From NCBI GenBank assembly GCA_947454525.1, contig CANGJM010000013.1:1-64000 (forward strand): a stretch of 64,000 nucleotides of DNA, given 5' to 3'. Positions 25,045 through 32,522 of the stretch are shown here, one piece after another (the first letter of the stretch is position 1; each line of letters starts with the position of its first letter). The notes under the pieces were generated by a model. That model was given only the letters and a program-made list of their open reading frames with translations, searched no databases and was not told the DNA's origin. Source of the DNA: Flavobacteriales bacterium (GTDB lineage Bacteria; Bacteroidota; Bacteroidia; Flavobacteriales_D; Crocinitomicaceae). The translations under genes were made by a program, and so were the position numbers.

Positions 25045-25623
25045 ATGTTTACAGGAATAATTGAAGAAATAGGAGTGATTACTGATATCCAAAAGGAGGC
25101 AGGAAACATTCACTTTACCATTGAGTCCAAGTTGAGTGACGAGTTGAAAATTGACCAAAGTGTTGCGCACAATGGTTGTTGTTTGACAGTTGTCGAGTTG
25201 AAACCTGGAAGACATACGGTGACGGCTATAAATGAGACCCTACAGAAAACGAACCTCGGTAGTTGGGTACTCGGCTCAAAAATCAATTTGGAGCGCTGTA
25301 TGAGCTTTAATGGACGCTTAGATGGCCACATTGTCCAAGGACATGTAGATGGATTGGCGCGTTGTGTTTCCATCACAGATGAAGATGGCAGCTGGCGTTA
25401 TCGTTTTGAATACCATTCAGATTTCGTTACAGTAGAAAAGGGATCTGTCACCATAAATGGCACAAGTTTAACAGTAGTTGATTCTGAAGATGGAGCTTTT
25501 TCCGTGTGCATTATACCGTATACCTACGAACATACCAATTTTCATACGCTCGTTGTCGGAGCTGAGGTGAATTTAGAATTTGATATTATCGGAAAGTATG
25601 TCGCTCGTTTGATGAACCGTTAA
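25045..25623 (+). CDS. ribE: Riboflavin synthase, alpha subunit type
   Basis: The 192-residue protein starts MFTGIIEEIGVI, the near-universal riboflavin synthase N terminus. It has two lumazine-binding half-domains, each with the Gx(V)-Asn-Gly pattern (VAHNGCCLTVVEL near 43 and VTINGTSLTVVDS near 137), plus FNGRLDGHIVQGHVDG. It dismutates two 6,7-dimethyl-8-ribityllumazine molecules to riboflavin. An upstream in-frame ATG at 25018 would add nine residues and run through the -7 box, so 25045 is preferred. The stop codon overlaps that of the convergent DUF2141 gene. Confidence 0.96.
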   Translation: MFTGIIEEIGVITDIQKEAGNIHFTIESKLSDELKIDQSVAHNGCCLTVVELKPGRHTVTAINETLQKTNLGSWVLGSKINLERCMSFNGRLDGHIVQGHVDGLARCVSITDEDGSWRYRFEYHSDFVTVEKGSVTINGTSLTVVDSEDGAFSVCIIPYTYEHTNFHTLVVGAEVNLEFDIIGKYVARLMNR

Positions 25624-26114
25624 TAGAAGTTTAGGGCAATCGTTTGCACATGCGTTTGGTTTTTCAGCACATCGAATTTCGCTTGTACGTATGTTGGTGG
25701 ACCAAAGCTTCCCATCGCATTATTTGAAAAGGCGAATCCTTCTGTTGGAATCCCTAGCCAATTCTGGTCAATGGCTTGGTTGTTATTTTCATCATGGAAA
25801 ACTCCAAAAGCATAAGTTCCTTCAGGAAGGCTATCAATCGTAAAGGACATATTTGCACCTGTTGGGATAAAACTAAGCGACTTGTATACTTGATTTGGAT
25901 CGTTAAAGCTGGCGCTATTGTTATACAAAGCAAAATTGATGGTTCCGTTCATGTTTTGCATTCCTGACAAGTCTACTTTGAGCTTTCCTAAGGTGTCTAC
26001 AACCAATAAAGTGTCAACATTTGGGATGTTTGTATTTGGCGGCTGGGGCACATCCTTTTTACAGGAAACCATGGATAAGGAAAGGAAAATGGAAACGATA
26101 AGTAGGTACTTCAT
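25620..26114 (-). CDS. DUF2141 domain lipoprotein
   Basis: The 164-residue protein has a lipobox (LSMVSC, Cys near residue 18) followed by a low-complexity linker (KKDVPQPPNTNIPNVD) and a DUF2141 domain: LKVDLSGMQNMNGTINFALYNNSASF, LPEGTYAFGVFHDENNNQAIDQNWLGIPTEGFAFSNN. DUF2141 is a transthyretin-like beta sandwich of unknown function, common in Bacteroidota. The open frame extends upstream without a plausible signal peptide, so the ATG at 26114 is used. It is probably anchored to the periplasmic side of a membrane. Confidence 0.85.
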   Translation of the reverse strand: MKYLLIVSIFLSLSMVSCKKDVPQPPNTNIPNVDTLLVVDTLGKLKVDLSGMQNMNGTINFALYNNSASFNDPNQVYKSLSFIPTGANMSFTIDSLPEGTYAFGVFHDENNNQAIDQNWLGIPTEGFAFSNNAMGSFGPPTYVQAKFDVLKNQTHVQTIALNFY

Positions 26115-26164
26115 CTGATGAATTTTTAAGAAAGATAAGCAATTTCTGCTGAAAAGTCCCCCAA

Positions 26165-26197
26165 ATAAAAAAGGCGGATGATCACTCATCCGCCTTT
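26165..26197 (-). terminator. Intrinsic terminator of the TPR-protein gene
   Basis: A perfect 12-bp stem (AAAGGCGGATGA at 26170-26181 and TCATCCGCCTTT at 26186-26197) with a 4-nt loop. Reading leftwards, it is followed by a T-run (A's at 26167-26172 on plus). It lies 21 bp past the stop of the minus-strand TPR gene and separates it from the DUF2141 gene. Confidence 0.9.
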
Positions 26198-26217
26198 CAG
26201 GTATTTTCAAAAGAAAA

Positions 26218-27822
26218 TTATTTAATTCCCAATGCCGTTTTTGCAGTAGCATCGTTTGGTTCGATTTGCAAAATGATTTCGTAGAACGATTTCGTTTTAG
26301 CCAAATCTTTCGCTGCTGATTTTGCGTAGTAGTCACACAGGTAACGACAAGCTTCTAAAACCAATGGTTTATTTGCTGGCAAACCACGTTCCTCAGGTTT
26401 TACTAACTCAATGATTTTCTCGTAGTATGGCTGTGCTGCCCAACGCTCATTTGCTGAATCCAATTTGTAATTACAACGAGCTCTCCACAAATATCCAGGA
26501 GTGTAGTTTGGTGATAAGCGAAGAACTCTTGCGAAAGCTGAGTCTGCCAATACGTAATCTTTTGGACCATTGTAAATCGCTTTTCCAAGTTCGTATTCTT
26601 CTGCTGAAGTCAAAACTACAAGTTGCGCGCGTTTTGTATAAAGCTCGATCGATTTATCGAATTTTTTCGCTTTAAAATACATTTTCGCCACTTCACTTGT
26701 CAATTCTTTCGCAGCGATTTCATTCACAGCAATCGCTTTCTCGTATTCAACAAGTCCGAGTGAATCCATTCCTGCTTTCATTAAAAGCGCTCCTTTTGTT
26801 TTGTAGTCCATGTAGCTAATCATGTTTGCTGGAACAACTGCGAAAAAACGAGCGGAAGCATCCAATCCTTTTTTGATATTAGTACTATCCTCTTTACATT
26901 CTAAATAAGAGAATGCCAACATACGCTCTGTATAGAAATTAGAGAAGTTCATTGTGTTTAACGTATTCACTTCAGCAATGGCTTCACAGTATTCTTTTGC
27001 ATTGAAAAGAGCAGTTGCGTATAAATAACGCGCATCCAAATTGTTGTTCAGGCTTAAATACTTTTGCCAATCTTCAATCGCTGCTTTTTTCTTACCGAAA
27101 CGCATGTTTAATTCTGCATTCGCGCGATAAGCAGGTGCGTAAGTAGAATCAATTAGTTTAGCCTCTTTGTATTTTTGATTTGCTAATTCTTGATTTTGTG
27201 CAGCACGGTAGATGTTTGCTACGCGCACAACACCACGTGGAGATTTTGGATTGATATCCAATACAGCCAAGTAAGATTTAATCGCCATACTCGCGTCATC
27301 TGGTGTTTTCGCATAAAGCGCATCACCTTTCAACAAAAGGTTGTCTTCATTTTTTGGATCTTTTACGATAGCTTCTTCTAAAATTAATAGTGCTTGGTCG
27401 TAATCTTTTACATCAGATTTAATGAAAATCTTTGCCATTCCGCGGATGACTTCTGCACGTTTTAACTTGTCTTTTTTAGTCAAGGCAAACGCTTTGTCAA
27501 ACTCCACTTTTGCTTCTGGTTTTTTACCATCAATCCAAAGTACGCGTCCTGCAGCAACGAATGGTAACGCACGAAGTTTATCTACTTCGTAACTTTTGTT
27601 CCACATCATTTTCGCTGAATCTACCAAACCTTTGTCAAAATAACAGTCACCGTAGTAAAAGTATAATTCACCATTCATTGGATCGGCTTTCACCAACGCT
27701 GCGAAATCTTTAATTGCATCAGCATAACGTTCGTTATCCGTTTTGTAAATCGCATCTTTCAAGGTTTGACCAAATGTCAAGCTGCTTAAAAATGCTGCTC
27801 CGATTAAAAATAAGGTTTTCAT
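26218..27822 (-). CDS. Tetratricopeptide repeat protein of the ExbB-TonB-PstS cluster
   Basis: The 534-residue protein has a signal peptide ending near TFGQ and is helical throughout, with at least eight TPR-like units (for example YADAIKDFAALVKADPMNGELYFYYGDCYFDKG, QALLILEEAIVKDPKNEDNLLLKGDALY, ADSAFARVLRLSPNYTPGYLWRARCNYKL). It probably acts as a periplasmic scaffold. The order exbB-exbD-exbD-tonB-pstS-TPR is a conserved Bacteroidota arrangement, which suggests a function in TonB-dependent energy transduction or its regulation. It has its own consensus promoter and a strong terminator. Confidence 0.88.
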   Translation of the reverse strand: MKTLFLIGAAFLSSLTFGQTLKDAIYKTDNERYADAIKDFAALVKADPMNGELYFYYGDCYFDKGLVDSAKMMWNKSYEVDKLRALPFVAAGRVLWIDGKKPEAKVEFDKAFALTKKDKLKRAEVIRGMAKIFIKSDVKDYDQALLILEEAIVKDPKNEDNLLLKGDALYAKTPDDASMAIKSYLAVLDINPKSPRGVVRVANIYRAAQNQELANQKYKEAKLIDSTYAPAYRANAELNMRFGKKKAAIEDWQKYLSLNNNLDARYLYATALFNAKEYCEAIAEVNTLNTMNFSNFYTERMLAFSYLECKEDSTNIKKGLDASARFFAVVPANMISYMDYKTKGALLMKAGMDSLGLVEYEKAIAVNEIAAKELTSEVAKMYFKAKKFDKSIELYTKRAQLVVLTSAEEYELGKAIYNGPKDYVLADSAFARVLRLSPNYTPGYLWRARCNYKLDSANERWAAQPYYEKIIELVKPEERGLPANKPLVLEACRYLCDYYAKSAAKDLAKTKSFYEIILQIEPNDATAKTALGIK

Positions 27823-27857
27823 TTTGTGTGTTTTTGTATGCTAATCAATTTGCTTGC

Positions 27858-27888
27858 CAAAAATAGCTTTGTTTTATGGTTTGGCAAA
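27858..27888 (-). promoter_or_regulatory. Consensus promoter of the TPR-protein gene
   Basis: On the minus strand, TTTG (27888-27885) is followed after 19 nt by TATTTTTG (27865-27858), matching TTTG-N17-23-TAnnTTTG. It lies 35 nt before the ATG at 27822. Confidence 0.75.
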
Positions 27889-27917
27889 AAAAAGCTGTGA
27901 TAAATGATAGAGATTTA

Positions 27918-28838
27918 TTATTTAGGACTCATTTGAATCAGTCGAACCGGATTATTAGCTGGGACTAGTTCTGACTTGTGAATGATGATTTGTCCTTTCT
28001 CGCCCATCATGAAGTTGACGAATCCAGAATTCAATCCAGCCCTGCTTCCTTTATTGATCATCCAAACATCGCGAATGAGCGGGTATTCTTTGGTGTAGAT
28101 GACACCGTTAATTGGTTTGAAGGATTCACTTTCTTCGGTGAGTTTTACGTCCATCACGTGAATACCGTCTAAAAAGTTTAACACTTCAAAATCTTCTTGA
28201 TTTGAAATCCAATTTAATCCAATGATGCCAATGGCATTCTTATTGTTTTTGACATAATTGATTACCTCTTCATTTGATTTGGCAGCAAAAACATTACTGG
28301 ACAATTTATCCGTTTGAAGCATGTCGGTAATGTAATTGAAATTCGCCGAGTTCATTTGGTCAAACACCACTGAAATACCTTGTTTGGATGTTGGCCACAC
28401 ACTGTTTTTATCGGTAAGAATTTTTCTAAGTCTCGGAATGCTGATGGTGGTATCTGTATTTTCTGGATTGACAATCAAAGTAACAGCGTCTAATGCAATA
28501 CGGTCACTGCTCACTTCTACATTTTTGCTTTTCAGGAATTTCTTTTCTGCTTTGGTGAAATCCCTTGTAATAGTAATGGTTTTAACTTGTCCATCAAAAA
28601 AGGCTTGAATGATTTTTCCTTCTGGAAGGTATTTTGCCGTGATGTCCGCTTTTGGATTCAAACTTTCAAAAGTCGAAATCGACGTTTCAAATAGCGGTTT
28701 AAAAGACTCTTCGACATAGACAACTGCTTTTCCGCGTCCGTGTGTTTCTTTCACGTAGGCAAGTGGATTCTGAGGTGAATCACAAGCAACGAGAGTTCCC
28801 ATTAGAAATAGGGAAAGAAAAATTTGTTGACCTTTCAT
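27918..28838 (-). CDS. PstS-like phosphate-binding lipoprotein
   Basis: The 306 residues start with a lipoprotein signal (LFLMGTLVAC, Cys near 19) and follow the PstS family of phosphate-type solute-binding proteins: FTKAEKKFLKSKNVEVSSDRIALDAVTLIVNPENTDTTISIPRLRKIL, NAIGIIGLNWIS, GVIYTKEYPLIRDVWM and GFVNFMMGEKGQIII. The family normally feeds PstCAB, but no pstCAB genes are in the window. Here it sits in the ExbB-TonB cluster, as in other Bacteroidota, so its ligand could differ from phosphate. It overlaps the upstream small membrane gene by 4 bp. Confidence 0.87.
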   Translation of the reverse strand: MKGQQIFLSLFLMGTLVACDSPQNPLAYVKETHGRGKAVVYVEESFKPLFETSISTFESLNPKADITAKYLPEGKIIQAFFDGQVKTITITRDFTKAEKKFLKSKNVEVSSDRIALDAVTLIVNPENTDTTISIPRLRKILTDKNSVWPTSKQGISVVFDQMNSANFNYITDMLQTDKLSSNVFAAKSNEEVINYVKNNKNAIGIIGLNWISNQEDFEVLNFLDGIHVMDVKLTEESESFKPINGVIYTKEYPLIRDVWMINKGSRAGLNSGFVNFMMGEKGQIIIHKSELVPANNPVRLIQMSPK

Positions 28839-29050
28839 GAGCGTTCGTTTTGGTGCTTATCTTTTTTAAAATCAGTATATATCCGTGAAAAGCGATAGCT
28901 GGCGTAAAGAACAAGAACGACAATGGTCGCGATTCTTTTCCAGCCGTTGAGGTAGGGCAGAATGTCATTGAACGTAAGCATACCTGCAAATAGAATGGCC
29001 ACGATTACTACGAGTCCACCAGTGATGTTTTGAATGATGTTTGTTTTCAT
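28835..29050 (-). CDS. Small two-helix membrane protein
   Basis: The 71-residue protein has two transmembrane segments (ITGGLVVIVAILFAGMLTF and IATIVVLVLYASYRFSRIY) and a basic C terminus. It is translationally coupled (ATGA overlap) to pstS. I do not recognise a named family, but its position between tonB and pstS suggests a role with them. The ATG at 29050 is preferred over an upstream alternative codon because that would lie in the terminator of tonB. No promoter of the usual type is visible, so it may depend on read-through. Confidence 0.75.
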   Translation of the reverse strand: MKTNIIQNITGGLVVIVAILFAGMLTFNDILPYLNGWKRIATIVVLVLYASYRFSRIYTDFKKDKHQNERS

Positions 29051-29056
29051 ATTGAC

Positions 29057-29091
29057 AAAAAAAATCCCCAATCGAAAATTCTATTGGGGAT
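29057..29091 (-). terminator. Terminator after tonB
   Basis: ATCCCCAAT (29064-29072) pairs with ATTGGGGAT (29083-29091) around a 10-nt loop. Reading leftwards, the stem is followed by an 8-base T-run (A's at 29057-29064 on plus). It lies between tonB and the small membrane gene, just 7 nt before the latter's start codon. Confidence 0.85.
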
Positions 29092-29109
29092 CTATAAATG
29101 AGGTTCTTT

Positions 29110-29964
29110 CTATTGAGATTCGAATCTAATCGGTAGTCGCACATAGGTACGTACTTCACGACCTGCGTTGGAAGCCGGTTTCCATTTCGGCATTCTACTC
29201 ACAACACGCAGTGCTTCTTTATCACAAGCTGGACATTCTTCCAATTTGGATTCGATCACTGGGTTGGATACTGTTCCATCTTTTTCGACAACGAAGCGAA
29301 TGATTACACGTCCGTTTACTCCAAGGTCTGCAGCTTCTGCTGGTGGACGAATGTTATCGTTGATAAATTCATCTAACCCTACGAATTCTGCTTCTATTTC
29401 TACCCATGTTTCGATAGGTTCAACAACTGTTTGTGTCAATGCTGGTCCACCTGTTGGCTCGTCTGTCGGCAATACCCAGCCTTCGTCACCGCCTTCGATG
29501 TTTTGATCACCTGCACGTGTATTTTCTAATTCTGCTTGCGTTGGTAGCACATCGGTTACTACATCATCCTCAATCACTGGCGGTAAGAAAGCCGTCATTT
29601 GCTCCAATTTTGGAGGTGGTGGAGGAGGAGGTGTTACCGGTGGAGGAACTTCATCTGCCGGTGGTTGTAACGTAATATTTGTCTTGTTTGCTTTTGGAAG
29701 TTCTACCTCTTCTTTTGGCAAGCGTTTGATGAGTTCAGAAATCCCAAACGATAAGGCTGCAAAAAGAACCAAGCCAGCCATAATCATGACCATGCGCTTG
29801 TTGTAGCTGCTTCTCAGGACATAAGCACCATAGGCTTTGTTTCTGTGCGCAAAAACGACTTCATTTCTCGTGTTTGATGTTACTTGCTGCCATTTGCGGG
29901 CAGTTAAATAGTCTAGGAGAGAAAACCCAGTGACTAAAGCAACGATGACATAGAGGACTTGCAT
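29110..29964 (-). CDS. tonB: Energy transducer TonB
   Basis: The 284 residues comprise an N-terminal hydrophobic segment (1-20), a further membrane anchor (about 58-80, MVMIMAGLVLFAALSFGISEL), a proline-rich periplasmic spacer (PPADEVPPPVTPPPPPPPKLE), an acidic middle, and a C-terminal TonB domain (about 205-284: NGRVIIRFVVEKDGTVSNPVI, ALRVVSRMPKWKPASNAGREVRTYVRLPIRFE). It passes energy from the ExbB/ExbD motor to outer-membrane receptors such as the one at 44739. It ends the exbB-exbD-exbD-tonB run, with 5 bp between it and exbD, and is followed by a terminator. Confidence 0.95.
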   Translation of the reverse strand: MQVLYVIVALVTGFSLLDYLTARKWQQVTSNTRNEVVFAHRNKAYGAYVLRSSYNKRMVMIMAGLVLFAALSFGISELIKRLPKEEVELPKANKTNITLQPPADEVPPPVTPPPPPPPKLEQMTAFLPPVIEDDVVTDVLPTQAELENTRAGDQNIEGGDEGWVLPTDEPTGGPALTQTVVEPIETWVEIEAEFVGLDEFINDNIRPPAEAADLGVNGRVIIRFVVEKDGTVSNPVIESKLEECPACDKEALRVVSRMPKWKPASNAGREVRTYVRLPIRFESQ

Positions 29965-29969
29965 ACGAA

Positions 29970-30617
29970 TTATTTTTTAAGTTTTTCTTTCATCAACTGC
30001 AGTTCTCCTGGTGTAATGTCAACTGGTGCAATTACCCCGATCTCTGCAATTTTTAACTCATCCACAAGATCAATGAAATTCTTACATAACGCTTCTTCAT
30101 CTGTTTTGATCAGTACTTTCAGTGCTTCTCTCTTGACTCTAAGTGCGTCTAGCTTTTTAAGGTAAGTACTATCATCAAGTTCCTTGCGTTTTAGTTTTTC
30201 ATCAAGACCTTGCTTTTTAACTAAAACGTAATTATTTAACTTTCCTAACAATTTTCTTACACTTTTTTCTCCAGTTCCAAAATCAACCTCTTTTAACTCG
30301 GTTACGGAACCATCTTTATCGCGGTGATCTTTGTTGTAGTATTCACCTTGGTAATAGAAAATACGGTCTTCAGAAAGAAGGAAGGTAATCCCGTTATTCA
30401 TTTTAGGACCTTTCTGTTTTTCTGTTTCCTCTACTTTAGCTGGATAAGCCAATGGTAACATTTTAGGCTTGCTAAAAGTGGATGTGAGGACGAAGAATGT
30501 CAAGAGTAGGAACGCCAAGTCAACCATAGGCGTCATGTCTACTCGAGTCGAGCTTTTCTTTGCTCTTTTCTTTCCTTTGCCGTGGCCACCGCCACCGCCT
30601 TCTGCGATTTCTGCCAT
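29970..30617 (-). CDS. exbD: ExbD/TolR family biopolymer transport protein (second)
   Basis: This 215-residue protein has a basic cytoplasmic N terminus (GHGKGKKRAKKSSTRVDMTPMVDLAF) with the membrane aspartate in the MVDLAFLLLTFFVLTS segment, the proton-conducting residue of ExbD. A periplasmic domain of ~160 residues follows, with EIGVIAPVDITPGELQLMKE at its end. It forms the Ton motor with ExbB. Two different ExbD proteins in tandem are usual in this phylum. It is 6 bp after the first exbD. Confidence 0.94.
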   Translation of the reverse strand: MAEIAEGGGGGHGKGKKRAKKSSTRVDMTPMVDLAFLLLTFFVLTSTFSKPKMLPLAYPAKVEETEKQKGPKMNNGITFLLSEDRIFYYQGEYYNKDHRDKDGSVTELKEVDFGTGEKSVRKLLGKLNNYVLVKKQGLDEKLKRKELDDSTYLKKLDALRVKREALKVLIKTDEEALCKNFIDLVDELKIAEIGVIAPVDITPGELQLMKEKLKK

Positions 30618-30623
30618 GTCTGA

Positions 30624-31292
30624 TTAATTTATCGGAGCGAGCTCCGAAGAAGTTATGAAATTCAAGTTATTTAAGTTCAATTCCCTGAACACATTGATGA
30701 CATCTTCCGCTTTTTGGTATTTAGTTTTAGAGTCAACACGTAGAATGAATTTCGGTTTAAAATCATCCGCCACTGGATTTTCGCCTTTTAGTTTTGCTTC
30801 TTCGAACGCTGTTTTTGCAGAGTTTAAAGCGGCAACACCGGCGTAACTAATCCAGTCGTACAATTCATTCGTTTTTGTTGAATCTACTTGAATACCTTTT
30901 GTTTGGAATGTAATGCGGTCATCCGCACCTGTATCAATGTAAGAAGGTAATTCTTGCATGGTACAACCAAATGTTGACATGAACGTGAACTTTTCGATTT
31001 GCTCTTCAGAAAGGCTCATTTTATACTTACCCATCATGCTCGTAAGCATTTCACGTCTTGCTTCAGCTCCAGACAAGTTAAAGAACACACGTCCTTCTTG
31101 GTCAATTGTCACCATAATTACGTTTTCAGGAATAAATTTATCACTGATACTTGAAGGTGTATTTACCGTAACGGGTTCACTTGCGCGGAATGAAGCGGCC
31201 AACATAAAGAATGTAACAAGCAAGAATGCCAAGTCCACCATAGGCGTCATGTCTATGGACGGAGAACTTTTAGGTATTTTTAATTTAGGCAT
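30624..31292 (-). CDS. exbD: ExbD/TolR family biopolymer transport protein (first)
   Basis: The 222-residue ExbD paralogue starts MPKLKIPKSSPSIDMTPMVDLAFLLVTFFMLAASF, with the conserved membrane Asp. The long periplasmic domain ends with FILRVDSKTKYQKAEDVINVFRELNLNNLNFITS, recalling the ExbD fold. The periplasmic region is larger than in enterobacterial ExbD (about 140 residues). It stands between exbB (30 bp upstream) and the second exbD. Confidence 0.94.
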   Translation of the reverse strand: MPKLKIPKSSPSIDMTPMVDLAFLLVTFFMLAASFRASEPVTVNTPSSISDKFIPENVIMVTIDQEGRVFFNLSGAEARREMLTSMMGKYKMSLSEEQIEKFTFMSTFGCTMQELPSYIDTGADDRITFQTKGIQVDSTKTNELYDWISYAGVAALNSAKTAFEEAKLKGENPVADDFKPKFILRVDSKTKYQKAEDVINVFRELNLNNLNFITSSELAPIN

Positions 31293-31322
31293 TGCTTGTT
31301 CCTTTAAATGTTAGACCAACAA

Positions 31323-32126
31323 TTAGTTTGTTGCAGAGAAATCCTGAACAATTGTGAAGCTTGCTTCGTCGATGCTGTACGTCATTGTATCAATCTTCGT
31401 AGAGAAGAAGTTGTACAAGATGATCGCTAATGTAGAAGCGGTAATACCGAATGCCGTGTTGATCAAGGCCTCAGAGATACCTGTTGCAAGTGCAGCTGTA
31501 TCTGGCGAACCTTTTGACATCGCAGCAAACGAACGGATCATCCCTAGTACTGTTCCGATCAAACCGATTAAGGTTGCAACAGATGCACTTGTTGAAAGAA
31601 CTGCTAAGTTTTTAGAAAGCATTGGTAACTCCAATGATGTTGCTTCTTCTAGTTCTTTTTTCAAAGACTCTAATTTTTGCTCTTTCGTTAAGCTAGAATC
31701 ACCATTGATGTGCTCGTATTTCTCAAGTCCAGCACGAACAACGTTTGCCAAAGAACCTTTTTGTTTGTCACATTGTGCGATTGCTGCTTTGTAATCTTTT
31801 TTCTCCATGTGTCCTTTAATAGACGCGATGAATTTATCTGTATTACCTTTTCCATTTGCCATTAGTAACGTAACTAGACGCTCGATAGAGAAAATGATAA
31901 TGATTAAGTTAATTGCTACTAGAATTGGTACGATGAATCCACCTTTGTAGATTACTCCGTACAAATTCCCTTCCATTGGTTCTCCTGTAGGATCGTTATC
32001 AACGAAGTTACTTGGATCTCCAAAAACTTTACTGTAAATCAATGCTCCTGCTACTAATGCAATAGCAATAGCGAGAAACGAAACGATTGCTGAAAATCCT
32101 CCTGCCGTCTTTTTGTTTTTGTTCAT
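31323..32126 (-). CDS. exbB: MotA/TolQ/ExbB proton channel family protein
   Basis: The 267-residue protein has an N-terminal membrane segment (IVSFLAIAIALVAGALIY), a second (GGFIVPILVAINLIIIIFSIERLV), then a cytoplasmic helical domain, and a final pair around VATLIGLIGTVLGMIRSFAAM and EALINTAFGITASTLAIILYNFF, which carries the conserved ExbB/TolQ signature with Gly/Pro-rich LIGLIGTVLGMI. It forms the pentameric channel of the Ton motor. It is the first gene of the exbB-exbD-exbD-tonB operon and has a -7 box 45 nt upstream. Confidence 0.95.
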   Translation of the reverse strand: MNKNKKTAGGFSAIVSFLAIAIALVAGALIYSKVFGDPSNFVDNDPTGEPMEGNLYGVIYKGGFIVPILVAINLIIIIFSIERLVTLLMANGKGNTDKFIASIKGHMEKKDYKAAIAQCDKQKGSLANVVRAGLEKYEHINGDSSLTKEQKLESLKKELEEATSLELPMLSKNLAVLSTSASVATLIGLIGTVLGMIRSFAAMSKGSPDTAALATGISEALINTAFGITASTLAIILYNFFSTKIDTMTYSIDEASFTIVQDFSATN

Positions 32127-32171
32127 GATAAATAGATTTTAGTGTTTCTAATTTTTAAATTTTTCGAATGC

Positions 32172-32179
32172 CAAATATA
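32172..32179 (-). promoter_or_regulatory. -7 box of the exbB-exbD-exbD-tonB operon
   Basis: Minus-strand TATATTTG fits TAnnTTTG, 45 nt before the exbB ATG. The -33 region around 32199 has only a partial match. The 180 bases between this box and the terminator at 32365 contain no gene that I can see. Confidence 0.55.
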
Positions 32180-32364
32180 TAAAACTTTTGTTAGTTCCTA
32201 AACTATCCTATGGACAGAAAGTTTCGTAATTCCTTCATTTTACTGATTTTTTAATCCGAATTCACTTATACAGATGCTTTAACGTCGAAAATCCATAATT
32301 CTAACAAAAAAAACTTAACAGAATCTTAACCTTGGTTGATTTCGTTGAGACGGGAATTTATTGG

Positions 32365-32408
32365 CAAGAAAAAAGCCCCAACATATTCGTCGGGGCTTTT
32401 TTTTCTTG
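32365..32408 (-). terminator. Terminator directly after tRNA-Cys
   Basis: GCCCC (32375-32379) pairs with GGGGC (32392-32396) around a 12-nt loop. The stem is extended by A-runs and T-runs on each side and by CAAGA/TCTTG at its outer ends, with a small T bulge. It therefore reaches to the base next to the tRNA 3' end. A's at 32369-32374 give a T-run when read leftwards. It is nearly symmetric and may work on both strands. Confidence 0.85.
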
Positions 32409-32479
32409 AGGTCTCAAGCAGATTCGAACTGCTGTAGACGGTTTTGCAGACCGGTGCCTAACCGCTCGGCCATGAGACC
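32409..32479 (-). tRNA. tRNA-Cys (anticodon GCA)
   Basis: On the minus strand the gene reads GGTCTCA at the 5' end and TGAGACC before a T discriminator at the 3' end, giving a 7-bp acceptor stem. The D arm (GCCGAGCGGTTAGGC), an anticodon stem CCGGT/ACCGT-type region with loop containing TGCAAA, and a TTCGAAT T-loop are all present. The anticodon is GCA, hence Cys, and U73 is the known identity base of tRNA-Cys. CCA is not encoded. A consensus promoter lies upstream and a terminator immediately downstream. Confidence 0.96.
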
Positions 32480-32489
32480 ATCAGGGTTG

Positions 32490-32522
32490 CAAAAATATGA
32501 AAATTCTGCTAATTCGAGCAAA
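32490..32522 (-). promoter_or_regulatory. Consensus promoter of tRNA-Cys
   Basis: On the minus strand TTTG (32522-32519), 21 nt spacing, and TATTTTTG (32497-32490), then 10 nt to the tRNA 5' end. Both boxes match the Bacteroidota consensus. The -33 box abuts the stop codon of the copper monooxygenase-like gene. Confidence 0.8.

Noticed and set aside
26115..26336. Longer start for the DUF2141 lipoprotein
   Set aside because: It would run through the terminator at 26165-26197 and bury the lipoprotein signal.
27918..28838. PstS-like gene as proof of a local phosphate transporter
   Set aside because: No pstC, pstA, pstB or phoU is present in the window and the gene sits in the ExbB-TonB cluster.
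32127..32364. Possible small gene or RNA upstream of exbB
   Set aside because: Apart from the exbB -7 box the stretch is AT-rich without a convincing frame, hairpin or conserved RNA pattern that I can recognise.
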